From a virus, in the IMG/VR virus record IMGVR_UViG_3300002835_000252, positions 1 through 54,408 of that record: 54,408 bases of DNA; one strand, written 5' to 3'. Below are positions 37,698-44,691 of the stretch, piece by piece (positions within the stretch are counted from its first letter, which is position 1; the number at the start of each line of letters is the position of its first letter). Below the pieces are notes generated by a model that did no database searches, was not told the origin of the DNA, and worked only from the letters and a program-made list of their open reading frames with translations. The position numbers and the translations under genes are program-made.

Positions 37698-37982
37698 TCA
37701 GTTGAAACGGCTTCGTAGAGAATCACGTAGATCATTAACTGCAGTACGTAGATCATCAACTGCAGTAGTGGTTTCATAAGTGATTTCATAAAGCACTTTC
37801 ACTAATTTTTCCAAAAATTTTTTTGACCCTGGGTCTAGTTTTGAAAGTTCACCAATCATACGGTCTGCATTTGAGATTTCGTTTATCACGGCAACTTCTT
37901 CAATTTTTTTTGATTTACCACGAATCTTTTTCATTTCTTGTTCTGCTTCACGTAGCAGTTCTTTTCTACTTGATAATTTCAT
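37698..37982 (-). CDS. Leader-family protein 1 (MKLSSRKELL)
   Basis: A 94-residue helical protein from the ATG at 37982, with TTGGAG as ribosome site. It starts MKLSSRKELLREAEQEMKKI, the same 16-residue leader as the next gene upstream but for two or three changes; LRE-A fits a prohead-protease site. After it the two proteins differ. The C-terminal part (AVDDLRTAVNDLRDSLRSRF) is a short heptad-like repeat. Probably a small internal head or virion protein. Confidence 0.68.
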   Translation of the reverse strand: MKLSSRKELLREAEQEMKKIRGKSKKIEEVAVINEISNADRMIGELSKLDPGSKKFLEKLVKVLYEITYETTTAVDDLRTAVNDLRDSLRSRFN

Positions 37983-37995
37983 TTTAGACTCCAAG

Positions 37996-38454
37996 TTATC
38001 CCGATATTATAAATTTCTTTTTATAGAACTTCTTACCATCTGGTTTTGTTATTTCAACATCAGCAGTTATGTATTGAATTTTGTTGTCCATAATCTCAAA
38101 ATTCAAATTTTGAACTCTTGAATATGTCAATCCTGGTTGATTTTGCATATCATTTCTAGAAAGTCGAAGTCTTGTAATTTCTGCACCAACTAAATCTTGA
38201 CCAAAAGACTCCAATTCTGATTTATTTTGATTGAATACACTTTGAATTGTTTGTTTAGCAACAGATTCTATCTTCTTATTCATTTTCAAACGTAAAGAAG
38301 ATATAGAACGTTCAGCGTCACCGGCGGCAAGTGGGGTACTAGGTTTGTGTTTCCATTTCATTTTATTAGGAGGTGTTTCATTTACAGAGGTTTTGATTGA
38401 TTTGAGTTCTTGTTCTGCTTCGTTCAGAAGTTCTTTTCTACTTGACAATTTCAT
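37996..38454 (-). CDS. Leader-family protein 2 (MKLSSRKELL)
   Basis: A 152-residue protein from the ATG at 38454, with TTGGAG as ribosome site. The leader is MKLSSRKELLNEAEQELKSI with an LNE-A site. The body is unlike that of its neighbour: a helical centre (SSLRLKMNKKIESVAKQTIQ) and a C-terminal beta part (IQYITADVEITKPDGKKFYK). The upstream block 38463-38501, including TATTTATA, is nearly identical to that before the 4533-5036 gene. Leader sharing with unlike bodies suggests that the leader is an address tag. Confidence 0.7.
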   Translation of the reverse strand: MKLSSRKELLNEAEQELKSIKTSVNETPPNKMKWKHKPSTPLAAGDAERSISSLRLKMNKKIESVAKQTIQSVFNQNKSELESFGQDLVGAEITRLRLSRNDMQNQPGLTYSRVQNLNFEIMDNKIQYITADVEITKPDGKKFYKKKFIISG

Positions 38455-38491
38455 TTTGGACTCCAAAAAAAAAAAATACTTTGGTTATAGA

Positions 38492-38499
38492 TATAAATA
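38492..38499 (-). promoter_or_regulatory. Candidate late promoter motif (TATTTATA)
   Basis: Minus strand CCATATTTATATCTATAACC, 38 bases before leader-family gene 2. Confidence 0.5.
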
Positions 38500-38500
38500 T

Positions 38501-38525
38501 GGGGCAAAGTTTTTTTCTTCACCCC
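38501..38525 (-). terminator. Hairpin after uvsX
   Basis: Minus strand GGGGTGAAG and CTTTGCCCC arms (9 bp with two G-T) around seven A, 16 bases after the uvsX stop. It lacks a good T run, so termination is probable but not sure. Confidence 0.55.
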
Positions 38526-38540
38526 ATACTGAAAAAAAAA

Positions 38541-38990
38541 TCACACATCATCGATGAGTGAGTCTTCGGAAAGAACTACATCATCTATTCGTGCCCCATC
38601 TAACTGCTGATATTTCATAATTACCTTATCGGCAATTTCATCATAAATGATGTCAGCGAGTTCGGGAACATTGATGATTTTATCTACAAATTCCTTTGAT
38701 TGGAACTTTATAATTTCACCGGTACGTTTATCCGTCCAAGAATACCAAGCCCCCGATTGACCAACAAGACCATAGTCTTTCATTGTTGTCAACCAAGACG
38801 AGTAATCATCAATACCCGAATCAAAGTACACTTCATATTCACATTCCCGGAGAGGAGGTCCTACACGGTTTTTCACGAGTTTTGCCTTTACTCTCGAACC
38901 AATGATTGTATCTTGTCCATTCACCTTTGCTTTGATTGCACCGATGGATGATAGACGGATTCGTACCGAGGCGTGGAATGGGATTCCTTT
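38541..38990 (-). CDS. uvsX: UvsX recombinase, 3' exon
   Basis: 149 residues, starting K-GIPFHASVRIRLSSIG. Joining it to the 5' exon gives DPWTTPGG-KGIPFHASVRIRL, the unbroken loop found in T4-type UvsX, and keeps the frame exactly. The exon carries the second DNA-binding loop region and the C-terminal domain with an acidic tail (RIDDVVLSEDSLIDDV). The 3' splice site follows the G at 38991. The whole protein would be 381 residues, close to the 391 of T4 UvsX. Confidence 0.9.
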   Translation of the reverse strand, partial: KGIPFHASVRIRLSSIGAIKAKVNGQDTIIGSRVKAKLVKNRVGPPLRECEYEVYFDSGIDDYSSWLTTMKDYGLVGQSGAWYSWTDKRTGEIIKFQSKEFVDKIINVPELADIIYDEIADKVIMKYQQLDGARIDDVVLSEDSLIDDV

Positions 38991-39050
38991 CAATTTTGTT
39001 ATCGTGTGGATATTTACACCACACTTCTTACGATTTCTCGTAAGTTCGGA

Positions 39051-39161
39051 CTATATCTTTATCAGATGAGAATTTGTAATAGACTTCATTTGTTTACCAC
39101 AAATCTCGCATTTCAATAGTTCACTCTGATATTCGGCACTCGTGTTATTTTCTTCTTTCAT
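39051..39161 (-). CDS. 36-residue ORF inside the uvsX intron (endonuclease remnant)
   Basis: It starts after AAGGAGATACCT with MKEENNTSAEYQSELLKCEI and continues CGKQMKSITNSHL; CxxC plus a His looks like the N-terminal zinc finger of intron homing endonucleases. It stops inside the conserved S element of the intron, so no nuclease domain remains. It still has a ribosome site and the TATTTATA motif upstream (39178-39185). It is likely a decayed homing endonuclease gene. Confidence 0.55.
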   Translation of the reverse strand: MKEENNTSAEYQSELLKCEICGKQMKSITNSHLIKI

Positions 39162-39177
39162 AGGTATCTCCTTTACA

Positions 39178-39185
39178 TATAAATA
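39178..39185 (-). promoter_or_regulatory. Candidate late promoter motif inside the uvsX intron
   Basis: Minus strand ACATATTTATATGTAAAGG, 17 bases before the intron ORF. Confidence 0.5.
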
Positions 39186-39401
39186 TGTTTGTGAAATGGA
39201 AAAGTCTTACCCAATTTTGAAAGATTACTCATATTAGTCTCTGAACCTTCATCTCATCGCTGAGATGCTTGGATGCTGATTGTCCAATCTTTTACTTTTC
39301 AAACCATCACACTTATCGTTACCAATTATGTTGTGGTGTAAAAGCTCTAAGGATTTTCCAGCAATTCACCGAATTTTTTACTGGAGGCAAAGTTCCATTC
39401 T

Positions 39402-40097
39402 ACCACCAGGTGTTGTCCACGGGTCAGAGAATGCCGGTGCATTTAACTTTTGACGAAGTTGGTTTGTAAAGATAAGACAGATACGTTCACGACCAATCAA
39501 GTTCGTAATCTTTCTCATTGCCTTTGAGATAATGAGTGCCTTTGCAGTTGCATAACCATCTTTATCAAAGTCAGCCGCCATCTCTGTCTTTGTTGAAGCC
39601 CCTGCAATAGAGTCAACAACAATCGTTACGAGTCGGTTCTTATCTGATGAACGAACCTTCTCAACAATAGTTTCAACCGTTTCAAAGATGTCTTCTACCG
39701 TTTCAAGTGGTATGTATAACATCTCTTTTAGATTGAGACCGATGGCATTTAGAAACTCGGTTGACAGAGCATTTTCTGTATCAATATAAACGGCAAGACC
39801 ACCTTTCTTTTGTGTATTGAGAAGGGTGTGAGCGGCAAGTAGTGACTTACCGCTTTGTTCCAATCCCGTTATCTCACAAACACGTCCTACTGGAAATCCA
39901 CCCCATTTTCGATTTGAGATGGCAAGGTCGAGGATAGTTGACCCCGTAGATACCCATTCTTTTACAATAGTTGGAGCATCATCATCACCTTCCAAAAAAT
40001 AAGCAGTCTTTAAATTTTGTGATTTAAATTGCTTATTTATGGTTTCCGCGATTAAACCACCGAGTTCATCGGTTAGGTCATTTTTTGTTTTAGCCAT
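39402..40097 (-). CDS. uvsX: UvsX recombinase (RecA-like), 5' exon
   Basis: 232 residues of a T4-type RecA homologue that forms filaments on single-stranded DNA for recombination-dependent replication. Walker A is CEITGLEQSGKSLLAA near residue 77, GLAVYIDTENALS follows, Walker B is LVTIVVDSIAGAST near residue 148, and RICLIFTNQLRQKLN is the L2 region. The unspliced frame runs seven codons into the intron before a stop, so the gene looks truncated unless the intron is recognised. AATATTTGGAG precedes the ATG; gp32 lies directly upstream. Confidence 0.94.
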
Positions 40098-40112
40098 AAA
40101 TTACTCCAAATA

Positions 40113-40871
40113 TTAGTTAAACAGGTCGTCAAACGCCTTTTCAACTTCATTAGTAGTAACGGTATTCTTCGTTGAATTTGATTTTGTAACTTCTTCACCA
40201 CCGTCGGATTCCTCCGACTCATTTGAACCCATCCAAGTTTGGAGTTGAATCTTCAAATCATCATAAGTTGGTTCGGGATAAAGTTCGGTGATTTTTGGTT
40301 GTTCCTTAATCTTCGCAACAATATCAGGATTATCGGTCGCCGGTGTTTGCTTAGGTTTGATACGGATGGTTGTTTCTGCGTAATTTCTACCGGCTTCTTC
40401 TGCCGATTTAACGGTAACTACAACGTCTCTACCTTCCTTCAAGTCGGTAATATCACCGTAATCCGGGTCGGCGATGAATCCGAGAATAGACTCATAAACT
40501 TGCTTACCGAATCCCCAAAACTTTACACCTTCTTTTTCTTGTCCACGAACAAGAACGGGAACGTATGTACGCATCTTTGGTTCTAACTTACGACCTGCAA
40601 TCCAATCTTCCTTATCACCCGTTTGCTTCAACTTTTCAGCAAATTCAACAATAGGGTCAGGACGACCGAATGAAATAGGAGAAAGTGTTGACTTCTTACC
40701 TAAATTATAGTGGAAATAAAGTTCCAAGAAAGGATTTTCTGTATTGTGTACGTATGGAACAATACGAATTTGATGTTCACCCGGTTCTGGTTTCCAGATG
40801 TTTGAAGTGCGATTGTTTGCATTCTTCAATGTGTTAAGACGACCACGAATAGCATCTAAATTGATACCCAT
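40113..40871 (-). CDS. 32: Single-stranded DNA-binding protein, T4 gp32-like
   Basis: A 252-residue protein. The N-terminal basic region (GRLNTLKNANNRTSNIWKPE) would give cooperativity, the middle (RIVPYVHNTENPFLELYFHY, FWGFGKQVYESILGFI) is the OB fold with aromatic DNA-contact residues, and the C-terminus is acidic and ends EVEKAFDDLFN, like the protein-docking tail of gp32. The four zinc ligands of T4 gp32 are not present. It is followed by uvsX, its functional partner. Promoter at 40946-40977, with a hairpin in the leader at 40920-40931 and AAGGAG before the ATG. Confidence 0.9.
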   Translation of the reverse strand: MGINLDAIRGRLNTLKNANNRTSNIWKPEPGEHQIRIVPYVHNTENPFLELYFHYNLGKKSTLSPISFGRPDPIVEFAEKLKQTGDKEDWIAGRKLEPKMRTYVPVLVRGQEKEGVKFWGFGKQVYESILGFIADPDYGDITDLKEGRDVVVTVKSAEEAGRNYAETTIRIKPKQTPATDNPDIVAKIKEQPKITELYPEPTYDDLKIQLQTWMGSNESEESDGGEEVTKSNSTKNTVTTNEVEKAFDDLFN

Positions 40872-40910
40872 ATAATTACTCCTTAAAAATTAAATAATAA
40901 AATTGAACTG

Positions 40911-40939
40911 ATAACTTTTATCTGTTCAGATGTTAACTG
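40911..40939 (-). promoter_or_regulatory. Hairpin in the gp32 leader (possible autoregulatory operator)
   Basis: Minus strand ATCTG-AA-CAGAT, extended by TAAC/GTTA with a bulge of four A, about 50 bases before the gp32 ATG. T4 gp32 represses its own translation from a structured leader, so a like role is possible. Confidence 0.4.
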
Positions 40940-40945
40940 TCAATA

Positions 40946-40977
40946 CAAATATACGAAATTAAATGTTAATAGTCAAT
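40946..40977 (-). promoter_or_regulatory. Bacteroidota-type promoter before gp32-uvsX
   Basis: Minus strand ATTG, 20-base spacer, TATATTTG; leader about 69 bases. Confidence 0.72.
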
Positions 40978-40990
40978 AGTGTAGGAAAAA

Positions 40991-41806
40991 TTATTTTTTA
41001 GATGATTTCTTCATCTTACTAATTAAGATTTCCCGAACGATTCTTTCAATTCTTCTTTTTGCTTCTTCTGTGAAGAATGATTTAGATTCTTTTTTTGGTT
41101 CTTCTTCTGTTGGTTTTTCTTCTGCCGGCTTTTCCGTTGGTTTTTCGGTAGTAGTTTTTTCTGCAGGCTTTTCCGTTGGTTTTTCAGTAGTAGTTTTTTC
41201 TGCAGGCTTTTCCGTAGGGGTTTCCGCTGGTTTTTCCGTGGGAGTTTCCGCCGGTGTTTCGGCAGACTTTTCACCACCTTTATCTTCTGGTTTTTCTTCC
41301 GCTGGTTTTTCTGATGCCGGTTCCGCCGGTGTATTTATGGCAGAATCTAATTTACCAGCTATATTTGCAGAAATACCGTCCAAATAAGTTGATACCGATT
41401 GGAATAATTCTTTATCCTCTTCTGTTAGTTTTGAGGAAATTATACGACCTATTTTGTTTATAACAAGATTTAAATCTTTTTCAGATTGTGTTTTATCTTC
41501 CTCACTCGATCCTTTGCTTTTTATTTTGTTTAAAGCATTGTACATTGTTTTTAGAGAAGGCAACGATGAAAATCTAGAAGATATTGATTTAAACTGGTCA
41601 ACCTTTGATTTATATTCGTTAGATGTGGCAAGTTTTCTAAACCATTTTGAGATTTCAGGTCCAGTACCTGTACCAATTATATTAGTCATTAAACCATTTC
41701 CACGATTGATATATGATGCCGCATCTATGAATGCAATATATTTAATCGGAGAAGTAGAACCCGCTGAAATAGTTTCTTTTAATTTTTGTTTCTTTGCATT
41801 ACTCAT
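40991..41806 (-). CDS. Hypothetical protein with a long Glu/Lys/Pro/Thr repeat region
   Basis: A 271-residue protein. The N-terminal 150 residues look folded and mostly helical. Residues about 155-245 are low-complexity repeats built from AEKPTEKP and EKTTTEKP units (DNA 41090-41335). The last 30 residues return to a helix (KRRIERIVREILISKMKKSS). Such extended linkers occur in tail and head accessory proteins. It lies between the late genes and the gp32 promoter, at the end of the late operon. Function unknown. Confidence 0.7.
   Translation of the reverse strand: MSNAKKQKLKETISAGSTSPIKYIAFIDAASYINRGNGLMTNIIGTGTGPEISKWFRKLATSNEYKSKVDQFKSISSRFSSLPSLKTMYNALNKIKSKGSSEEDKTQSEKDLNLVINKIGRIISSKLTEEDKELFQSVSTYLDGISANIAGKLDSAINTPAEPASEKPAEEKPEDKGGEKSAETPAETPTEKPAETPTEKPAEKTTTEKPTEKPAEKTTTEKPTEKPAEEKPTEEEPKKESKSFFTEEAKRRIERIVREILISKMKKSSKK
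41090..41335 (-). repeat. Tandem repeats coding Glu/Lys/Pro/Thr units
   Basis: A 39-base unit (encoding about EKTTTEKPTEKPA) is repeated perfectly at least twice around 41138-41215, flanked by degenerate copies. Repeat number is likely to vary between isolates. Confidence 0.8.
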
Positions 41807-41818
41807 AAATTCTCTCAG

Positions 41819-42139
41819 TTATGGTTGTAGTGTTATTTGTTTTTTATCTTGACCGAGATATAAACTTATACTTGTTTTTCTGTTAAAGAAGTGAAGTTTC
41901 CTACCCATAGGTTTTTTATACTCATACCCAAGTTTACGCATACCATCAACTATTTCATGCTCTTGATATTTGGATGCATTTATAGTATTATCCGGCATCA
42001 TAGTTAATTTGTTCAAATACTTCTTGAGATTGCTAAAAATATCATCTATTGCACCGGCCTCGGTAACAATTTGAAATTCTTCTTTCAAAGCATTTATAAG
42101 ATAATCGGTATCTTGTATTATTTTATTGTAAGACTTCAT
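41819..42139 (-). CDS. Hypothetical protein with protease-site-like leader
   Basis: A 106-residue protein. The N-terminal helix (SYNKIIQDTDYLINALKEEF) ends QIVTE-AGAID, an x-T-E/A site like those cut by T4 prohead protease. The rest is mixed (EIVDGMRKLGYEYKKPMGRK, then strands SISLYLGQDKKQITL). The TATTTATA motif is 36 bases upstream. I do not recognise it; a virion component is a fair guess from context. Confidence 0.65.
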   Translation of the reverse strand: MKSYNKIIQDTDYLINALKEEFQIVTEAGAIDDIFSNLKKYLNKLTMMPDNTINASKYQEHEIVDGMRKLGYEYKKPMGRKLHFFNRKTSISLYLGQDKKQITLQP

Positions 42140-42174
42140 ATTTTAATTTAGTTCCAAACAGGTTCACAATATAC

Positions 42175-42182
42175 TATAAATA
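42175..42182 (-). promoter_or_regulatory. Candidate late promoter motif (TATTTATA)
   Basis: Minus strand GACATATTTATAGTATATTG, 36 bases before the 41819-42139 gene. Confidence 0.5.
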
Positions 42183-42198
42183 TGTCAAACTAAAAAAT

Positions 42199-42588
42199 TT
42201 AAACAGAATATATCTTAACAACTTCTGTTTTTATTAAATTCAACCCAGATGATTTCTTTAACATCATTGTATCTTGATACCTCTCCCATTCTATCGGATA
42301 TTTCTTATCAAGAATGCCATTATTTATATTGACAATGAGTTCATTTAATGCATTTATGGTGTATATTGTGTTTGTTTCTTTCTTACGATGTACTAATATG
42401 GATCCGGGTAAAAAATCTTTACGAGAATCTAAAACAATGTTATACGATAAAATAAGTTCATTATCAGATTGTGACGATTTTAACAAAAATATCTTACCGT
42501 TTAATAATTTAAAATTTTCGGTAATTTTATTTATTGTTTGGTCTATTTGATTTTTTCGGACAAATGTACATACAAGTTGTGTTTTCAA
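42199..42588 (-). CDS. Hypothetical protein in the late block, probable TTG start
   Basis: A 129-residue protein (KTQLVCTFVRKNQIDQTINK near the start) with alternating strands and helices. The frame begins with TTG, overlapping the upstream stop, after AGAGAGG; no ATG is available near the N-terminus, so a TTG start is the best reading. I do not recognise it. It is co-translated with the 63-residue gene and sits beside baseplate genes. Confidence 0.65.
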   Translation of the reverse strand: MKTQLVCTFVRKNQIDQTINKITENFKLLNGKIFLLKSSQSDNELILSYNIVLDSRKDFLPGSILVHRKKETNTIYTINALNELIVNINNGILDKKYPIEWERYQDTMMLKKSSGLNLIKTEVVKIYSV

Positions 42589-42776
42589 TTCCTCTCTCTC
42601 ATTAAATTGTTGTTTTTAATATTATCCATCCACTCCGACACGAGCCACCTATCTCCGATATATTCGTTCATAACTTGAAGCAATATAAACAGTTGTTCCT
42701 CATTTTTCATATCTATTATACCGGATGGTATTCTATTTGACCATTCCGATACCAATTCATTTATAACTTCATTCAT
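42585..42776 (-). CDS. Small conserved-type structural-region protein
   Basis: A 63-residue helical protein. ELVSEWSNRIPSGIIDMKNE is a pattern I associate with short proteins in the structural region of marine T4-like phages. It overlaps the next gene by four bases and is preceded by the TATTTATA motif at 42799-42806. Function unknown. Confidence 0.66.
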   Translation of the reverse strand: MNEVINELVSEWSNRIPSGIIDMKNEEQLFILLQVMNEYIGDRWLVSEWMDNIKNNNLMRERN

Positions 42777-42798
42777 AATTTACCCATTATTGTTTACA

Positions 42799-42806
42799 TA
42801 TAAATA
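42799..42806 (-). promoter_or_regulatory. Candidate late promoter motif (TATTTATA)
   Basis: Minus strand ACATATTTATATGTAAAC, 23 bases before the 42585-42776 gene. Confidence 0.5.
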
Positions 42807-42810
42807 TGTA

Positions 42811-44022
42811 TTATATTTCTTTAATATCATTTAAATCGTCACCAATGGATAATTTTATTGTCATATCATCCGTCTCAAAAACTTTAGTCAATACTGGTAT
42901 TATATCAAGTTCATCGGGGTGAATATCAAATATGAATGCATCATAGACATACATGGATAAGGTACTTTTCTTTTCATTAAGTAACTCTGAAATTAGTTTC
43001 ATCTTATGGACATTATACTCAGTTTCCAATGATTGTAGAAAGTAATTGAATATTTTATTAGGAGATTCGTCTTCAATATCTCTAAATCTCTTTTTATAGA
43101 AATATGATTCGATAAATCCATTTGTAGTGTATTCATTATAAAGTTCGTCAATCATTGCCTGTACACGTAGAAAGAACGGGTGCTGTAAAAACTTATCGGT
43201 TATGTTACCATAAATGTTTTTAAACACCAACGATTTAAATTCTTTATATGAAATTTCCAACCCCAATTCTTCTTTTATTTCTTCGTATGGGTGTTTAGTA
43301 AAGTTATACTGCAAAATCTTAGCGAGTAGTTTTACGTGAAATGCATCATAGTCAAACTGAATTAGTTTACCGCCATTAAATTTTGAAGTTATTTTACTCC
43401 GGGATCCATCTTTTTTATTTATCGCGGAGAAGTTAAAATTATTCCAAGAATTACTCGGTCTTGTAGTTGAGGTGTACCACATATAATTTTGTTTGTGGGG
43501 AACACCATCTACCATTATAGGAGTCTGTTCTATGTTCCGAAATACTTGGACAAAATCATCTGAGTATGAAATACATGACTCTGTAATTCTATCCGATTTA
43601 TAGTATGACATCACGAATAATATTATGTTTTCCGCAAACTCTATGTGTTTGGAAATTGGTATTATTTTACCGACGGAATTATCTTTGTAAAACTTAGAGT
43701 AAAAATACTCAAATGTTTTTGGGTAAAATTCACTTACATTTATAGTATCATCAACATAATACTGCATATACGAGTTCAAATCAACACCCGAATCGAAGCC
43801 ATTGTATGCTAACAATTTTTTATTGAATACCAGAGACTTCGGGTGAAGTTTAACGTCATTCAGTTGAATATCGGAAATAGGTTTGTCTGGATGTGAAAAA
43901 TTTACTAAATTGAACGTTCCATCTTCAAAATAAAGATATAGTGCCAAAATAGTGGTTTCACTCGGATGTAACTTATCGTTAGATACGAGTGGAATACATA
44001 TACATGGTATTTTTTCAAACAT
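42811..44022 (-). CDS. Divergent family A DNA polymerase-like protein in the late block
   Basis: A 403-residue protein that carries, in order, a PolA-like series: WYTSTTRPSNSWNNFNF near residue 180 (like the TGRLSS segment), KLIQFDYDAFHVKLLAKI near 219 (motif A, the Asp kept but the usual Glu replaced by His), KEFKSLVFKNIYGN near 260 (O helix, Lys and YG in the right spacing, Arg missing) and SMYVYDAFIFDI near 368 (motif C, HDE replaced by YDA). There is no exonuclease domain. It is surrounded by baseplate genes. It may be an inactive or specialised polymerase fold used in the virion or late in infection. Homology is by eye. Confidence 0.55.
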   Translation of the reverse strand: MFEKIPCICIPLVSNDKLHPSETTILALYLYFEDGTFNLVNFSHPDKPISDIQLNDVKLHPKSLVFNKKLLAYNGFDSGVDLNSYMQYYVDDTINVSEFYPKTFEYFYSKFYKDNSVGKIIPISKHIEFAENIILFVMSYYKSDRITESCISYSDDFVQVFRNIEQTPIMVDGVPHKQNYMWYTSTTRPSNSWNNFNFSAINKKDGSRSKITSKFNGGKLIQFDYDAFHVKLLAKILQYNFTKHPYEEIKEELGLEISYKEFKSLVFKNIYGNITDKFLQHPFFLRVQAMIDELYNEYTTNGFIESYFYKKRFRDIEDESPNKIFNYFLQSLETEYNVHKMKLISELLNEKKSTLSMYVYDAFIFDIHPDELDIIPVLTKVFETDDMTIKLSIGDDLNDIKEI

Positions 44023-44027
44023 AACGT

Positions 44028-44687
44028 TTATCTATCGTACTTTGTAAACTCTCTTGGGTTTGTAAGAATTGTACGTAATATAGGAAATTTTTTTGAATAT
44101 CTATCAATAATTCTTTGATTTGTGTTATAAATTCCTGAAATTTTTAATACATTGTCAGAATAAACATCAAATTCCGGCCCACTTAGTTTCCACGGTATAG
44201 TTATAAGTCCATACAAATACTGATTTATACCAGTTCTATCTACTTCATAATCAACAGTTTGTGGTTCATCTATTTCAAAAAACACTTTATCCGGTTCATT
44301 TCGTTTATAAATAAAGTACCGATTCATTACTCCATTTTTTTGATGTATTTCACTCGGTAATACTTTAACGGCACGAGGGGCAGAATAACTTGAAAGTTGT
44401 GTTAATCCAGATGTTCTTATAGTTTCTTTTTGACCACGAATTTCTTTGTAATGACGTATATCCAAATACTTAAAATAAGACTCACTCATATCTTTATACT
44501 TTGTTAATTTTAAAGATTTATTCGGATTCCAATCCTTTTCTGTAAATACCTCACCCGTTTCATATCTATGATAGAATCCGATATATTCTTTCCAATCACC
44601 AATAGTCATCCACTCTTTCCCCCGTGTGAAAAGATTTCGTTCAATTTGATTTTCAGGATAATATATTTTTTTTCTATTTGCAGCCAT
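44028..44687 (-). CDS. Conserved-type structural protein of the baseplate region
   Basis: A 219-residue protein. RGKEWMTIGDWKEYIGFYHR followed by YETGEVFTEKDWN is reminiscent of short virion proteins near the hub gene in T4-like marine phages, which use a G-EYIG-YH motif. The C-terminal half looks beta-rich and ends in a basic segment. It lies four bases downstream of the hub-like gene. The exact baseplate role cannot be named. Confidence 0.68.
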   Translation of the reverse strand: MAANRKKIYYPENQIERNLFTRGKEWMTIGDWKEYIGFYHRYETGEVFTEKDWNPNKSLKLTKYKDMSESYFKYLDIRHYKEIRGQKETIRTSGLTQLSSYSAPRAVKVLPSEIHQKNGVMNRYFIYKRNEPDKVFFEIDEPQTVDYEVDRTGINQYLYGLITIPWKLSGPEFDVYSDNVLKISGIYNTNQRIIDRYSKKFPILRTILTNPREFTKYDR

Positions 44688-44691
44688 ATAA

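Larger units (their letters stand above)
38991..39401 (-). ncRNA. Group I intron in uvsX (411 bases)
   Basis: The 5' exon CUGGUGGU pairs with intron GCCUCCAG with U-G at the splice site and one U-U mismatch (P1). TGCTGGAAAATCCTTAGAGC, GGACAATCAGCATCC, TTCAGAGACTAATATG (R) and GATATAGTCC (S) form the core, with GACTA/TAGTC as P7. P9 is CTTACGA-GAAA-TCGTAAG and P9.1 is GTGTGG/TCCACAC. The intron ends in G. The core words match those of the tRNA-Lys intron. A remnant ORF lies inside at 39051-39161. Confidence 0.93.

Noticed and set aside
38541-40097. uvsX as a frameshifted or truncated pseudogene
   Set aside because: The interruption has all core parts of a group I intron and splicing restores a canonical UvsX loop in frame.
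41070-41387. Plus-strand SVGFS/SAGFS repeat protein
   Set aside because: It is the antisense of the Glu/Lys/Pro/Thr repeat region of the 40991-41806 gene.
5071-42806. T4 late promoters (TATAAATA) firing on the plus strand
   Set aside because: No plus-strand genes follow any of them, whereas minus-strand starts lie 3-40 bases away in each case.
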